Notes: generated by a model from the letters alone, not told the origin. 64,000 nucleotides of DNA from an uncultured Bradyrhizobium sp. (GCF_936943645.1 NZ_CAKZJO010000055.1:124001-188000), one strand, 5' to 3'. Shown: positions 1 to 9,869, numbered from the stretch's first letter. Made by a program: numbers and translations.

Positions 1-143
1 CCGGCGAAATATTGGTACCAGACCGCAAAATTAGCCGGCGTCGGCGCGATCCGCTGTTCGGCCATGCTGCGCATCGCCCGTCCAGCGATGGAGGCGGCGT
101 AGTCATAGTCGGGATCGTCGAAGCTTGAATCCATCGCGGTCAT
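1..143 (-). CDS. N-terminal fragment of a probable GGDEF (diguanylate cyclase) protein, cut by the window edge
   Basis: Reading leftward from an ATG at 143, an open frame of 47 codons runs off the left edge without a stop. It begins MTAMDSSFDDPDYDYAAS and ends PANFAVWYQYFAG. This soluble start, with the APTPANFAVWYQYF-like stretch, resembles the N-terminus of alphaproteobacterial GGDEF proteins that make cyclic di-GMP. The catalytic domain is outside the window, so the function is inferred only from this short stretch. It is divergent from leuS, and the two genes share a 182 bp intergenic region. Confidence 0.6.
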   Translation of the reverse strand, partial: MTAMDSSFDDPDYDYAASIAGRAMRSMAEQRIAPTPANFAVWYQYFA

Positions 144-325
144 GCGGTCCTGTCGGACCGCAAATTGGCATCGAGCCCTTAATCCCACCCCAACACCGGT
201 CCTCGTAGTTATGCGGAGGCGCGGTCAAAGTTCCAAATCGCGGCAACCCATTGACCCCCTGAGGACTTCTATGGCCTAGTCCGCCGTCTTGAGACGGCCG
301 AACCCACAAAAACCCCAACGAATCC
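144..325. other. Divergent intergenic region upstream of leuS
   Basis: This 182 bp gap must hold the promoters for both flanking genes. A small perfect stem-loop (GCCGTC, loop TTGA, GACGGC, 283-298) ends 27 bases before the leuS start. No run of T follows it, so it is not an obvious attenuator. I see no T-box features and no leader peptide rich in leucine codons. Confidence 0.4.
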
Positions 326-2950
326 ATGACCTCCGAACGCTACAACGCCCGCGACGCCGAACCGCGCTGGCAACGCCTCTGGGACGAACAGGCGATCTTC
401 GTCTCCCGAAACAATGATTCGCGGCCGAAATACTATGTGCTCGAGATGTTCCCCTACCCGTCCGGGCGCATCCATATCGGCCATGTCCGGAATTACACGC
501 TCGGCGACGTGCTGGCCCGCTTCATGCGCGCCAAGGGGTTCAACGTGCTGCACCCCATGGGCTGGGACGCCTTCGGCCTGCCGGCCGAGAATGCCGCGAT
601 CGAGCGCAAGGTCGCGCCGAAAGCCTGGACCTACGACAACATCGCCGCGATGAAGAAGCAGCTTCGCTCGATCGGGCTGTCACTGGATTGGTCACGCGAA
701 TTCGCGACCTGCGACCCCAGCTACTACAAGCATCAGCAGAAGATGTTCCTGGACATGCTCGCCGCGGGCCTCGCCGAGCGTGAGAAGCGCAAGCTGAACT
801 GGGATCCGGTCGACATGACCGTGCTCGCCAACGAGCAGGTGATCGACGGGCGCGGCTGGCGCTCGGGTGCCGTCGTCGAGCAGCGCGAGATGAGCCAGTG
901 GGTCTTCAAGATCACGAAGTACTCGCAGGAGCTGCTGTCCGCGCTGAATGGGCTCGACCGCTGGCCCGACAAGGTCAGGCTGATGCAGCGCAACTGGATC
1001 GGCCGCTCCGAGGGCCTCTTGATCCGTTTCGCGCTGGATGCGGCGACGACGCCCGCTGGCGAGAACGAGCTGAAGATTTTCACGACGCGCCCGGACACCC
1101 TGTTCGGCGCGAAGTTCATGGCGATCTCGGCGGATCATCCGCTGGCGCAGGCCGCTGCCGCAAAGAATCCTGAGCTTGCGGAGTTTATTGCCGACATCAA
1201 GAAGATCGGCACCGCGCAGTCGATCATCGACACCGCGGAGAAGCAGGGTTTCGATACCGGCATCCGCGCGGTGCATCCGTTCGATCCGAGCTGGAAGCTG
1301 CCGGTCTATGTCGCCAATTTCGTGCTGATGGAATACGGCACCGGCGCGATCTTCGGCTGCCCGGCGCACGACCAGCGCGACCTCGACTTCGTCAACAAAT
1401 ACGGTCTCGGCAACACACCCGTCGTGTGCCCCGAGGGCCAGGACCCGAAATCCTTCGTCATCACCGACACCGCCTATGACGGTGACGGCCGCATGATCAA
1501 TTCGCGCTTCCTCGACGGCATGACCATCGATCAGGCCAAGGATGAGGTCGCAAAGCGTCTGGAAGGCGAGCTGCGCGGCAATGCGGCGGTCGGCGAGCGG
1601 CAGGTCAATTTCCGCCTGCGCGACTGGGGCATTTCGCGCCAGCGCTATTGGGGCTGCCCGATCCCGGTGATCCATTGCCCGAAATGCGACGTCGTGCCGG
1701 TGCCCGATGCCGATTTGCCCGTGGTGCTGCCGGAGGATGTGAGCTTCGACAAGCCGGGCAATGCGCTCGACCATCACCCGACCTGGAAGCACGTCACCTG
1801 CCCGAAATGCGGCGGCAAGGCGAACCGCGAAACCGACACCATGGACACCTTCGTGGATTCGTCCTGGTATTTTGCGCGCTTCACCGATCCCTGGAACGAG
1901 ACCGCGCCGACCACGCCTGCGGTGGCCAACCGGATGCTGCCGGTCGACCAGTATATCGGCGGCGTCGAGCACGCGATCCTGCATCTGCTCTACAGCCGCT
2001 TCTTCACCCGCGCCATGAAGGCGACCGGGCACATCGCGCTGGACGAGCCGTTCGCCGGCATGTTCACGCAAGGCATGGTGGTGCACGAGACCTACCAGAA
2101 GGCCGACGGCACCTATGTGCAGCCGGCCGAGGTGAAGGTCGAGGTTGCCGGCAACGGACGCCGCGCGACGCTGCTGACGTCGGGCGAAGACATCCAGATC
2201 GGTCCGATCGAGAAGATGTCGAAGTCGAAGAAGAACACGGTCGACCCCGACGACATCATCGAGACCTACGGCGCCGACGTCGCCCGCTGGTTCATGCTGT
2301 CGGACTCCCCGCCCGACCGCGACGTGATCTGGAGCGACGAGCGCGTCCAGGGCGCCTCGCGCTTCGTGCAGCGGCTATGGCGGCTGGTGAACGATGCCGT
2401 CGAGCTCGCCAAGAACGCACCGGCGGGCCGGCCGGCCGGCTTCGGCCCGGATGCCACTGCCCTGCGCAAGGCTGCGCATGGTGCACTGGACAAGGTCACC
2501 ACCGGGATCGAGCGGCTGCATTTCAACGTCTGCCTTGCCCATATCCGCGAATTCGCCAACGCCTTCTCGGAGATCCTGCAACGTCCCGGCCAGCCCGCCC
2601 CAGATCTGGCTTGGGCGATCCGGGAGGCCAGTCAGATCCTGGTCCAGCTGTTCTCCCCGATGATGCCGCACCTCGCCGAGGAGTGCTGGCAGGCTTTGGG
2701 CCAGAGCGGGCTGGTTTCCGAGGCCAATTGGCCCCAAATCGAACGCGATTTGCTGGTTGAAGACAGCGTGACCCTGGTGGTCCAGGTCAACGGCAAGAAG
2801 CGGGGCGAGGTCACAGTTGCAACAGCGGCCCAAAATCCGGAAATCGAGGCTGCCGTTTTGGCCCTCGATGCGGTAAAGCTGGCCCTGGACGGCAAGCCCG
2901 TCCGCAAGGTGATCATCGTCCCCAAGAGGATCGTAAATGTTGTCGGCTAG
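326..2950 (+). CDS. leuS: Leucine--tRNA ligase
   Basis: This cytoplasmic class Ia synthetase charges tRNA-Leu with leucine using ATP. The protein is 874 residues, normal for bacterial LeuRS. The HIGH signature is at residues 50-53 within [11 protein letters not shown], and KMSKS is at 630-634. Between them lie the CP1 editing region and a zinc-type insert with CPKC motifs. The C-terminal anticodon-binding domain ends in PKRIVNVVG. The stop overlaps the start of lptE by 14 bases, so the two are probably co-transcribed and translationally coupled with holA downstream. This leuS-lptE-holA order is conserved in proteobacteria. Confidence 0.98.
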   Translation: MTSERYNARDAEPRWQRLWDEQAIFVSRNNDSRPKYYVLEMFPYPSGRIHIGHVRNYTLGDVLARFMRAKGFNVLHPMGWDAFGLPAENAAIERKVAPKAWTYDNIAAMKKQLRSIGLSLDWSREFATCDPSYYKHQQKMFLDMLAAGLAEREKRKLNWDPVDMTVLANEQVIDGRGWRSGAVVEQREMSQWVFKITKYSQELLSALNGLDRWPDKVRLMQRNWIGRSEGLLIRFALDAATTPAGENELKIFTTRPDTLFGAKFMAISADHPLAQAAAAKNPELAEFIADIKKIGTAQSIIDTAEKQGFDTGIRAVHPFDPSWKLPVYVANFVLMEYGTGAIFGCPAHDQRDLDFVNKYGLGNTPVVCPEGQDPKSFVITDTAYDGDGRMINSRFLDGMTIDQAKDEVAKRLEGELRGNAAVGERQVNFRLRDWGISRQRYWGCPIPVIHCPKCDVVPVPDADLPVVLPEDVSFDKPGNALDHHPTWKHVTCPKCGGKANRETDTMDTFVDSSWYFARFTDPWNETAPTTPAVANRMLPVDQYIGGVEHAILHLLYSRFFTRAMKATGHIALDEPFAGMFTQGMVVHETYQKADGTYVQPAEVKVEVAGNGRRATLLTSGEDIQIGPIEKMSKSKKNTVDPDDIIETYGADVARWFMLSDSPPDRDVIWSDERVQGASRFVQRLWRLVNDAVELAKNAPAGRPAGFGPDATALRKAAHGALDKVTTGIERLHFNVCLAHIREFANAFSEILQRPGQPAPDLAWAIREASQILVQLFSPMMPHLAEECWQALGQSGLVSEANWPQIERDLLVEDSVTLVVQVNGKKRGEVTVATAAQNPEIEAAVLALDAVKLALDGKPVRKVIIVPKRIVNVVG

Positions 2951-3488
2951 GATCCGCATCGCAGCCCGCTTGCTGGCGGTCGCCGCCTTGGCCGCGCTGA
3001 CAGCCGGCTGCTTCCAGCCGATGTATGCCGAGCGGAGCGACGGTACTCCCGGCCTGCGCGAGAAGCTGATGGGCATCGAGCTGCCCCCGATCAGCAAGCC
3101 CAACGCCTCCCGCGAGGCCCGCGTCGGCGTCGAAATCCGCAACGCGCTGGCCTTCAAGCTTTACGGTAGCGCGACAGGCATGCCGCCGACCCACAAGCTG
3201 GACATCCGCTTCACCACCAGCCGTTCGTCGCTGATCGTCAGCGCCACGACGGGACTGCCGACCAGCGAAAATCTCGGCATCGACGCCCAGTACAATCTGG
3301 TCGAGGTTGCGACCGGCAAGTCCGTCATGTCCGGCTCGACGTTCTCGCGCGTGTCCTACGACATGCCGGGCTCTTATCAACGCTTCTCCCGCAACCGCGC
3401 CGTGCGCGATGCCGAGGATCGTGCCGCCAACGAGATCGCGGAGAACATCACGACCCGGCTGGCCTCGTTCTTCACTGCGGGCACGTAA
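2937..3488 (+). CDS. lptE: LPS-assembly lipoprotein LptE
   Basis: This is the outer-membrane lipoprotein that plugs the LptD barrel and helps place lipopolysaccharide in the outer leaflet. The 183-residue product starts with a signal peptide ending in the lipobox LTAGC (Cys25), where the lipid is attached, followed by FQPMYAE. The body is low-conservation beta-rich sequence, as is usual for the family, so the call rests on the lipobox, the size and the position between leuS and holA. It overlaps the 3' end of leuS by 14 bases. Confidence 0.9.
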   Translation: MLSARIRIAARLLAVAALAALTAGCFQPMYAERSDGTPGLREKLMGIELPPISKPNASREARVGVEIRNALAFKLYGSATGMPPTHKLDIRFTTSRSSLIVSATTGLPTSENLGIDAQYNLVEVATGKSVMSGSTFSRVSYDMPGSYQRFSRNRAVRDAEDRAANEIAENITTRLASFFTAGT

Positions 3489-3497
3489 TTCACACCC

Positions 3498-3608
3498 GTC
3501 ATTCCGGGGCACGCGCAGCGTGAACTCAGCTGCGCAACTGTGCATCTGAGAATCTCGATCAAATAATCTCTGGATTCCGGATCCTCGTTTTGCGAGCCCC
3601 GGAATGAC
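3498..3608. repeat. Palindromic intergenic repeat (GTCATTCCGGGGC type)
   Basis: The ends are a perfect inverted repeat: GTCATTCCGGGGC at 3498-3510 and GCCCCGGAATGAC at 3596-3608, enclosing about 85 bases. It lies between lptE and holA and reaches to within 12 bases of the holA ATG. Short palindromic elements with this GTCATTCC end are common between genes in Bradyrhizobium. A related but decayed sequence begins near 50935. Transcription through it would form a long hairpin. Confidence 0.75.
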
Positions 3609-3619
3609 AATTGGGTCCG

Positions 3620-4648
3620 ATGGTCGCGCTGCGTGGAAAAGAGATCGACGCCTTCCTCGCCCGCCCCGATGCGGGCCGCCCGATCATCCTGCTCTACGGC
3701 CCTGATGCCGGCCTCGTCCGCGAGCGCGCCGATGCGCTGATCGCGTCCGCTGTCGATGATCCCAACGATCCCTTCTCCCTGGTCAAGCTCGATGGCGACG
3801 AACTCTCCGCCGAGCCCTCGCGCCTCGTCGACGAAGCCATGACGGTGCCGCTGTTCGGCGGCCGCCGCGCCATCCGCATCCGCGCCGGCTCGCGCAGCTT
3901 CGCCAGCGGCGTCGACACGCTGGCCGAAATGAACGTGAAGGATTGCCGCATCGTGATCGAGGCCGGCGAGCTCCGCCCGGAATCGCCGCTGCGCAAGGCC
4001 TGCGAGAAGGCCAAGGCCGCAGTGGCGATCGGCTGCTATCCCGACACCGAGCGCGACCTCGCCAAGCTGATGGACGACGAACTGCGAATCGCCAATTTGC
4101 GCATCGCGCAGGATGCCCGCGCGGCGCTGATGTCGTTCCTCGGTGGTGACCGCCAGGCCTCGCGCAACGAGCTGCGCAAGCTGACGCTCTACGCTCACGG
4201 CAAGGGCGAGGTCACGCTGGATGATGTGATGGCCGTGGTCGCCGATGCCTCCGAGCTGAAGCTCGACCCGATCGTCGACGGCGCCTTTGCCGGCCGCCCC
4301 GATATCGTCGAGACCGAATTCGCGAAGGCCATGATCGCCGGCACCTATCCCGGCGTGATCATCTCCGCCGCGCAGCGCCAGGCGGCGTGGCTGCACAAAT
4401 CCGCGCTGGCCATCGCCGACGGCCAGCCTGCCTCCGCCGTGCTCGACGGCGGCTATCCGCGCCTGCATTTTTCACGGAAGCCCGCGGTGGAGACGGCGCT
4501 GCGCAATTTCAGCCCGGCTCGACTCGCGGCGATCATCGAGCAGCTCGCGACCGCAGCCCTCGACACCCGCAAGCAATCGACACTTGCCGCCGCCATCGCC
4601 CAGCGCACGCTGATGGCGATCGCCGCGAATGCGAGACGGCGGGGTTAG
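3620..4648 (+). CDS. holA: DNA polymerase III subunit delta
   Basis: This is the clamp-loader delta subunit, which opens the beta sliding clamp during replication. The product is 342 residues from the ATG at 3620 (MVALRGKEIDAF). An in-frame TTG at 3611 would add three residues. The N-terminal part (PIILLYGPDAGLVRERADAL) is the Walker-like fold of HolA without a functional P-loop, and the C-terminal half is the helical collar domain. It is the third gene of leuS-lptE-holA, separated from lptE by a palindromic repeat that could lower read-through. Confidence 0.95.
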   Translation: MVALRGKEIDAFLARPDAGRPIILLYGPDAGLVRERADALIASAVDDPNDPFSLVKLDGDELSAEPSRLVDEAMTVPLFGGRRAIRIRAGSRSFASGVDTLAEMNVKDCRIVIEAGELRPESPLRKACEKAKAAVAIGCYPDTERDLAKLMDDELRIANLRIAQDARAALMSFLGGDRQASRNELRKLTLYAHGKGEVTLDDVMAVVADASELKLDPIVDGAFAGRPDIVETEFAKAMIAGTYPGVIISAAQRQAAWLHKSALAIADGQPASAVLDGGYPRLHFSRKPAVETALRNFSPARLAAIIEQLATAALDTRKQSTLAAAIAQRTLMAIAANARRRG

Positions 4649-4690
4649 GCCCCCGCTCTCTCGAGCGTCAAGCGGGCGCAACTTTCTCCA

Positions 4691-4777
4691 CGTCATTGCG
4701 AGGAGCGAAAGCGACGAAGCAATCCAGACTCCCTCCGCAGAGAGATTCTGGATTGCTTTGCTACGCTCGCAATGACG
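4691..4777. repeat. Palindromic intergenic repeat (CGTCATTGCGAGGAGC type)
   Basis: An 87 bp element starts CGTCATTGCGAGGAGCG and ends CGCTCGCAATGACG, with a second inner pair (AGCAATCCAGA and TCTGGATTGCT). It lies between the convergent ends of holA and parB. A partial copy is at 9870-9907. This type of element recurs in Bradyrhizobium genomes and would form a strong hairpin that could act as a bidirectional transcription barrier. Confidence 0.8.
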
Positions 4778-4809
4778 ATGTTGGAGCGGACGAGCGCCAC
4801 ACGCCCGCT

Positions 4810-4935
4810 GTCGTCCCCGCGAACGCGGGGGCCCATAACCACAGGGAGCGGTTTGGCGAAGACTTGCAGTCCGGACTGCTATCCGATCCAATCGATGGAT
4901 CACGCGGTATGGGTCCATGCGTTCGCAGGGACGAC
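4810..4935. repeat. Palindromic repeat (GTCGTCCCCGCGAACGCGGG type), copy 1
   Basis: The 126 bp element has ends GTCGTCCCCGCGAACG and CGTTCGCAGGGACGAC, an inner pair around CCCATAACC and GGTATGGG, and the core string TTTGGCGAAGACT. Related copies are at 21941-22094, 42287-42413 and 51827-51973. It ends 10 bases from the parB stop, between holA and parB. Confidence 0.85.
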
Positions 4936-4944
4936 AGCGTTGGC

Positions 4945-5832
4945 CTACAGCGCGCCCTTGGCCAGCCGCTTCATCACCTCGTCGAGCTGATCGAGGTTGC
5001 GGTAGTTGATTTGCACCGAGCCGCCGGGGTCGCGGTGATTGACGGTGACCTTGAGACCGAGCGCATCGCTGACGCGCTTTTCGAGATCGATCGTATCGGG
5101 GTCCTTCTCCTTAGCCCCGGTGCTGCGCGCCTTCTGCGGCTTGCGCTCCGGCACGCCCTCTTCATGCGCGAGCGCTTCGGCCTGGCGGACGTTGAGTCCT
5201 TCCTCGACGATGCGCTTGGCGGCGGCGAGGGGATCCGGCACGCCGATCAGCGCGCGGGCGTGACCGGCGGTCAGCTCGCCGGTCGCGATGAAGGCCTGCA
5301 CCTCGGCCGGCAGCTTGGTCAGCCGCATCATGTTGGCGACATGGCTGCGGCTCTTGCCGACGACCTTCGCGATGTCCTCCTGGCTGCGTTTGAACTCGTT
5401 GGCGAGCGCATGATAGCCCTGCGCCTCTTCCATCGGATTGAGATCCTCGCGCTGCACGTTCTCGACGATCGCGAATTCCAGCGCATCGCTGTCGCTGATG
5501 TCGACGGGCACGATCGGCACTTCATGCAGGCCGGCCATCTGCGAGGCGCGCCAGCGTCGCTCGCCGGCGATGATCTCGAAGCGGTCCTGCGTGCCCTTCA
5601 CCGGACGCACCACGATCGGCTGGATCACGCCGTGCTGCTTGATGGACTCGGAGAGCTCCTTCAGCTCCGCATCCAGAAAAGTGCGACGCGGGTTGCGCGG
5701 GTTTGCCTTGATGAACTCGATCGGCACCTTGCGCTGCGCGCGCGGCCGATCGACGTGCTGGGCCTCGCCGCCGACATCACCGATCAGACTTGCAAGACCC
5801 CGGCCCAGTCGCGAACGCGCTTCGTCGGCCAT
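4945..5832 (-). CDS. parB: Chromosome-partitioning protein ParB
   Basis: ParB binds parS sites, spreads as a CTP-dependent clamp and works with ParA to segregate the newly copied origin. From the ATG at 5832 (MADEARSRLGRGLASL) it is 295 residues; an ATG seven codons upstream is possible. The N-terminal domain contains NPRNPRR (about 44-50) and the CTP-binding GERR motif (about 90-93). A helix-turn-helix follows (SQEDIAKVVGKSRSHVANMM), with a C-terminal dimerisation domain ending MKRLAKGAL. It lies downstream of parA, and six parS-like sites lie 1.6-4.3 kb upstream of its start. Confidence 0.97.
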   Translation of the reverse strand: MADEARSRLGRGLASLIGDVGGEAQHVDRPRAQRKVPIEFIKANPRNPRRTFLDAELKELSESIKQHGVIQPIVVRPVKGTQDRFEIIAGERRWRASQMAGLHEVPIVPVDISDSDALEFAIVENVQREDLNPMEEAQGYHALANEFKRSQEDIAKVVGKSRSHVANMMRLTKLPAEVQAFIATGELTAGHARALIGVPDPLAAAKRIVEEGLNVRQAEALAHEEGVPERKPQKARSTGAKEKDPDTIDLEKRVSDALGLKVTVNHRDPGGSVQINYRNLDQLDEVMKRLAKGAL

Positions 5833-5890
5833 CGCCAGCTCCCTTGGATTCACGCTAGAGTACTCCAGAACTGAATTTCGAATCGTCGGT

Positions 5891-5978
5891 CGTAGGGCGG
5901 ATTAGCGTAGCGTAATCCGCCACAGGCTTGTTCGAGGCGAGATAGACGGCGGGTTACGCTGCGCTAACCCGCCCTACG
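5891..5978. repeat. Inverted repeat between parA and parB (CGTAGGGCGG type)
   Basis: An 88 bp element has ends CGTAGGGCGGATTAGCGTAGC and GCTGCGCTAACCCGCCCTACG, nearly perfect inverted copies. It fills most of the gap between the parA stop and the parB start. A hairpin here in the parA-parB message could change the ParA:ParB ratio (inference). An element of similar layout is at 46336-46427. Confidence 0.8.
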
Positions 5979-5988
5979 CATCTCTCCG

Positions 5989-6855
5989 TCAATGCGTGAC
6001 GCGCAGCTCGCGCTCGCGCTGGATCACCTCGGTCGCCAGCCGCAAGTAAGCTTCGCTGCCGACGCATTTGAGATCGTAGACCAGCACCGGCTTGCCGTAG
6101 GACGGCGCCTCGGAGATGCGCACGTTGCGCGGGATCATGGTCTTGTAGACCTTCTCGCCCATGAACTGGCGGACGTCGGCGACGACCTGGTTGGAGAGGT
6201 TGTTGCGCGAGTCGAACATGGTCAGCACGATGCCGTGGATCGACAGGTTCGGATTGAGCGTCGATCGCACCTGCTCCACCGTCTGCAGCAATTGCGACAG
6301 ACCTTCGAGCGCGAAGAACTCGCACTGCAGCGGCACGAGGATTGCGTCCGACGCCGCCATCGCATTCACCGTGAGCAGGTTGAGCGAGGGCGGGCAGTCG
6401 ATCAGCACATAGGTGTAATCGGCATCAGGCGAAACGTTGTTGTTCAGCGCACCGATCGCATCGCGCAGCTTGAACGCGCGGCCGGGCGTGGTGCCGAGCT
6501 CAAGCTCGAGGCCGGAAAGATCCATGGTCGACGGCGCAATGTGCAGCCGGGGCACGGCGGTCGAGACCACGGCTTCACGCAGCGGCGCTTCGCCGATCAG
6601 CACGTCATAGGTCGAGCAGGAGCGATTGCGGCGGTCGATGCCGAGCCCGGTCGAGGCGTTGCCCTGCGGATCGAGATCGACGATCAGGACGCGCTCGCCA
6701 ATCGCCGCGAGCGCGGTTCCCAGGTTGATCGCTGTGGTTGTTTTTCCCACACCGCCCTTCTGATTCGCCAGCGCCAGGATGCGCGGGTGACCATGCGGGA
6801 CCACTCCAGCTTCATCCTGGGTCTGATCTTGCTGCGGCTCGTCAATCACGGTCAT
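5989..6855 (-). CDS. parA: Chromosome-partitioning ATPase ParA
   Basis: ParA is a Walker-type ATPase that binds the nucleoid and moves ParB-parS complexes. From the ATG at 6855 (MTVIDEPQQDQ) it is 288 residues; an upstream in-frame ATG at 6888 is less likely. The deviant Walker A motif KGGVGKTT is at about 33-40, and the switch/Walker B region reads YVLIDCPPSLN. The N-terminal 25 residues are hydrophilic. It sits between rsmG and parB in the standard rsmG-parA-parB order, all leftward. Confidence 0.97.
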   Translation of the reverse strand: MTVIDEPQQDQTQDEAGVVPHGHPRILALANQKGGVGKTTTAINLGTALAAIGERVLIVDLDPQGNASTGLGIDRRNRSCSTYDVLIGEAPLREAVVSTAVPRLHIAPSTMDLSGLELELGTTPGRAFKLRDAIGALNNNVSPDADYTYVLIDCPPSLNLLTVNAMAASDAILVPLQCEFFALEGLSQLLQTVEQVRSTLNPNLSIHGIVLTMFDSRNNLSNQVVADVRQFMGEKVYKTMIPRNVRISEAPSYGKPVLVYDLKCVGSEAYLRLATEVIQRERELRVTH

Positions 6856-6884
6856 CGAAATTCCCCACTCAACCCCTGAACGCC

Positions 6885-7658
6885 TCACCCGCGCCGTTCA
6901 ACTGAAGTCAGCTCGACGATCCACCCATCGCCCGTCCGGCTTCGGTGCAGCTTCGGCTGAATATTCCAATATTTAGCGGCTTCGGTCAATTCAGCCTCTA
7001 CATCTTGACCCTTGAGAAATAACGCTTTTGCGCCCTGGCGCATCAGCGGCTCCGCAAAGCCGATGAGTTGATGTAGCGGAGCCAGCGCGCGGGCGGTGAC
7101 GCAATCGACGCGGCCGGTGATTCTATCCACATTATCCCCGATCTCAGCCAGATGTACGACTCCCGGAGATGTGGTGACGCGGACGGCTTCGCGCAAAAAT
7201 GCAGCCTTCTTGGCGATTCGTTCGACGAGATGGACGCTGGCACCCGGCGTCCCGGCCATGGCGCAGGCCAGCACGACGCCGGGAAAACCGCCACCGCTGC
7301 CAAGGTCGGCCCAGCGCTTTGCGTCGGGCGCGAGATCGACAAGCTGGAGCGAGTCGGCGATGTGCCTGGTCCAGAGATGAGGCAGCGTCGACGGCGCGAC
7401 CAGATTGGTCTTGGCCTGCCACTCCCGCAACAGGGCGATGTAGCGATCGAGCCGGGCCTCTGTTTCATGTGAAACGGGCGCAAGCTTGAGCGCGGCGCGC
7501 TTGTCGGCAGCAATGACGGAGTCGAGTGCCTGATCGCTGGCGCTGGCCTTGTCGATCTTCCGTTTGGCCGGCGCCGGCTCGGACCGCTGTCCTGGGTCCT
7601 CACCCGCTCCGGGTCGTCGCGATAGCGGTCTATCCCCGCCCGGTCCGCGCTGTTTCAC
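6885..7658 (-). CDS. rsmG: 16S rRNA (guanine527-N7)-methyltransferase RsmG
   Basis: RsmG methylates N7 of G527 in 16S rRNA using S-adenosylmethionine. The frame from GTG at 7658 gives 257 residues, with an SAM-binding WADLGSGGGFPGVVLA motif mid-protein and conserved VERIAKKAAFLREA. The first roughly 60 residues are Pro/Arg/Ala-rich and longer than in most family members, so the true start may be further in. The GTG lies inside a parS palindrome, and a second parS-like sequence inside the gene encodes the VSHET residues. The gene follows mnmG by 22 bases. Confidence 0.93.
   Translation of the reverse strand: MKQRGPGGDRPLSRRPGAGEDPGQRSEPAPAKRKIDKASASDQALDSVIAADKRAALKLAPVSHETEARLDRYIALLREWQAKTNLVAPSTLPHLWTRHIADSLQLVDLAPDAKRWADLGSGGGFPGVVLACAMAGTPGASVHLVERIAKKAAFLREAVRVTTSPGVVHLAEIGDNVDRITGRVDCVTARALAPLHQLIGFAEPLMRQGAKALFLKGQDVEAELTEAAKYWNIQPKLHRSRTGDGWIVELTSVERRG
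7461..7476. promoter_or_regulatory. parS-like site within rsmG (one core mismatch)
   Basis: TGTTTCATGTGAAACG differs from the 16 bp parS consensus TGTTTCACGTGAAACA at the eighth and last bases. On the coding strand it encodes Val-Ser-His-Glu-Thr of RsmG. Confidence 0.6.
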
Positions 7659-7666
7659 GTGAAACG
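7651..7666. promoter_or_regulatory. parS site at the 5' end of rsmG
   Basis: TGTTTCACGTGAAACG has the perfect 14 bp palindromic core GTTTCACGTGAAAC. It overlaps the GTG proposed as the rsmG start and lies 15 bases from the mnmG stop. Confidence 0.88.
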
Positions 7667-7680
7667 CCTATGCGATTGGC

Positions 7681-9561
7681 TTATGCGATTGCCTTGGAGG
7701 TCTTCCGCGCCTCGCGGCGGAGATACGCCGCCAGGATGCCGAGCGCCGCCGGTGTCATGCCGTCGATCCGGCCGGCCTGGCCGACCGTAAACGGCCGCGC
7801 CTTCTCAAGCTTGGCGCGGACCTCGTTGGAGAGGCCCGGCACCTGGCTGTAGTCGATCTCGGACAACACCATGCCCTCGTCACGCCGGAAGGCTTCGACG
7901 TCGGCGCTCTGGCGCTCCAGATAGACATCGTATTTGGCGTCGATCTCGAGATGGGTGGCGATAATAGGGTCGATCGCGGACAGCTCCGGCCAGATCGCGC
8001 GAACCTGGCTCCAGCCGATATCAGGATAGGCCATCAGCTCGAAGGCCGACCGCCGCTGCCCGTCGCGGTTCAGGGACAGGCCGTGCTTGATCGCCTCGTT
8101 CGGGGTGATGGTCAGCGACTTCGACAACGCCCTCGCCGCGTTCAGGGCATCCATCTTGGCGCGATGATGCTGCGTTCGGGCATTTCCGACGCAGCCGAGC
8201 GCGATCCCCTTCTCGGTCAGACGCTGATCGGCGTTGTCCGCCCGAAGCGTCAGCCGGTATTCGGCGCGCGAGGTGAACATCCGATAGGGCTCGCTGATCC
8301 CGCGGCTGACGAGATCGTCGATCATCACGCCGAGATAGCCGTCGGCACGGTCGAAAACCGTCAATGCGGCCCCGCTGGCCGAGAGCGCGGCGTTCAGGCC
8401 GGCCACGATGCCCTGCCCGGCGGCTTCCTCGTATCCCGTGGTGCCGTTGATCTGCCCGGCCAGGAAGAGACCGCGCAGACGCTTGGTCTGCAGGGTCGGA
8501 TCGAGTTCGCGGGGATCGATGTGGTCGTATTCGATGGCATAGCCCGGACGGACCATCTTGACCCGCTCCAGGCCGGGGATGCTGGCGAGGATCGCGAGCT
8601 GAATCTCCTCCGGGAGCGAGGTCGAAATGCCGTTGGGATAGACCGTGCTGTCGTCGAGCCCTTCCGGCTCCAGGAAGATCTGGTGACCGTCGCGATCGCC
8701 GAAGCGGACGATCTTGTCCTCGATCGAGGGACAATAGCGAGGACCGGAGCTCTTGATCTGGCCGGAGTACATCGGGGAGCGATGGACGTTCGCGCGGATC
8801 ACCTCATGGGTCGCGGTCGTAGTCCTGGTGATCCCACACTGGATCTGCTGGGTCGTGATCCGCTCGGTCATCACCGAGAAAGGCTCCGGAGGCTCGTCTC
8901 CGGGCTGCATTTCGACCGCGGACCAATCGATCGTCGAACCGTCCAGACGCGGCGGCGTCCCGGTCTTGAGGCGTCCGAGGGTGAATCCGGCGCGTTCGAA
9001 CGAGGCCGAAAGACCTATTGCGGGGGCTTCTCCGACCCGGCCGGCGGGCCAGTTCTTCTCACCGAGATGGATCAGACCGCGGAGAAAGGTGCCGGTGGTG
9101 ACGACGACAGCCCCTGCCCGAAGCTCCCGGCCATCAGCCAACCGTAGTCCAGTAACCCGGCCATCGACAACGATCAGCTCATCGGCCTCGCCTTCGATGA
9201 CAGAAAGACCGTCGGTCTCCCGGATCGCGGCCTGCATCGCCGCTGCATAGAGCTTCCGGTCCGCCTGAGCCCGCGGACCGCGCACAGCCGGGCCCTTGCG
9301 GCGATTGAGCACCCGAAACTGGATGCCGCCAGCGTCACCGACCCGACCCATCAGACCATCGAGCGCATCGACCTCGCGGACCAAATGGCCCTTACCGAGA
9401 CCGCCAATGGCGGGATTGCAGGACATCGCGCCTACGGTGGAAAAACGATGTGTGACGAGAGCCGTCGCAGCGCCCATCCGGGCAGCGGCAGCCGCGGCCT
9501 CACAGCCGGCGTGACCGCCGCCAATCACGATAACGTCGAAGCTCTCTCGCTCTGTTCGCAT
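7681..9561 (-). CDS. mnmG: tRNA uridine-5-carboxymethylaminomethyl modification enzyme MnmG (GidA)
   Basis: With MnmE, this FAD enzyme adds the (carboxymethyl)aminomethyl group at U34 of certain tRNAs. It is 626 residues, the normal length. The Rossmann FAD-binding motif [14 protein letters not shown] is near residues 10-23, the two GidA signature regions read GTPPRLDG and [16 protein letters not shown], and the C-terminus holds the MnmE-interacting helical domain. Its partner mnmE is upstream, separated by 623 bp that carry four parS sites. Confidence 0.98.
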   Translation of the reverse strand: MRTERESFDVIVIGGGHAGCEAAAAAARMGAATALVTHRFSTVGAMSCNPAIGGLGKGHLVREVDALDGLMGRVGDAGGIQFRVLNRRKGPAVRGPRAQADRKLYAAAMQAAIRETDGLSVIEGEADELIVVDGRVTGLRLADGRELRAGAVVVTTGTFLRGLIHLGEKNWPAGRVGEAPAIGLSASFERAGFTLGRLKTGTPPRLDGSTIDWSAVEMQPGDEPPEPFSVMTERITTQQIQCGITRTTTATHEVIRANVHRSPMYSGQIKSSGPRYCPSIEDKIVRFGDRDGHQIFLEPEGLDDSTVYPNGISTSLPEEIQLAILASIPGLERVKMVRPGYAIEYDHIDPRELDPTLQTKRLRGLFLAGQINGTTGYEEAAGQGIVAGLNAALSASGAALTVFDRADGYLGVMIDDLVSRGISEPYRMFTSRAEYRLTLRADNADQRLTEKGIALGCVGNARTQHHRAKMDALNAARALSKSLTITPNEAIKHGLSLNRDGQRRSAFELMAYPDIGWSQVRAIWPELSAIDPIIATHLEIDAKYDVYLERQSADVEAFRRDEGMVLSEIDYSQVPGLSNEVRAKLEKARPFTVGQAGRIDGMTPAALGILAAYLRREARKTSKAIA

Positions 9562-9617
9562 GGCGGGACTTCTATCTCAGGGGCGAGAAAGCCGGAAGCG
9601 GAAACTGAGAGGACGGA

Positions 9618-9633
9618 TGTTTCACGTGAAACG
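9618..9633. promoter_or_regulatory. parS site upstream of mnmG
   Basis: TGTTTCACGTGAAACG, perfect 14 bp core, 57 bases upstream of the mnmG start codon. ParB bound here could affect mnmG transcription (inference). Confidence 0.88.
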
Positions 9634-9869
9634 CGGACCAAGAGGCGGCGGGCGAATTTTGAGAAAACAACCCCATGCACAGTAGAATGGGCGTTGAAAG
9701 GATTGCTGTTTTGCGTGAAGCGAACAGGGCCGGAGGGTGTATGGGACACTCCCACCGGGAGACGCGCTGCTATGGCACGTCCGCACCTATGACTGTGTTC
9801 CAGGGAACTGCTACGGCACTGTCAGTGCGAGCTTAACGCGGCAATTCAGAGCCCTCTCGGTGGAGATAG

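Noticed and set aside
144..325. T-box or leucine attenuator in front of leuS
   Set aside because: No leader peptide with Leu codons, no T-box sequence, and the small hairpin has no U tract.
692..2086. A 464-codon open frame antisense to leuS
   Set aside because: It lies wholly within leuS, has the His/Arg/Asp-rich composition of a high-GC shadow frame and no recognisable domain.
9525..9755. Small leftward frame upstream of mnmG containing VSRET
   Set aside because: The VSRET string is just the parS palindrome translated; no ribosome site or conserved protein features.
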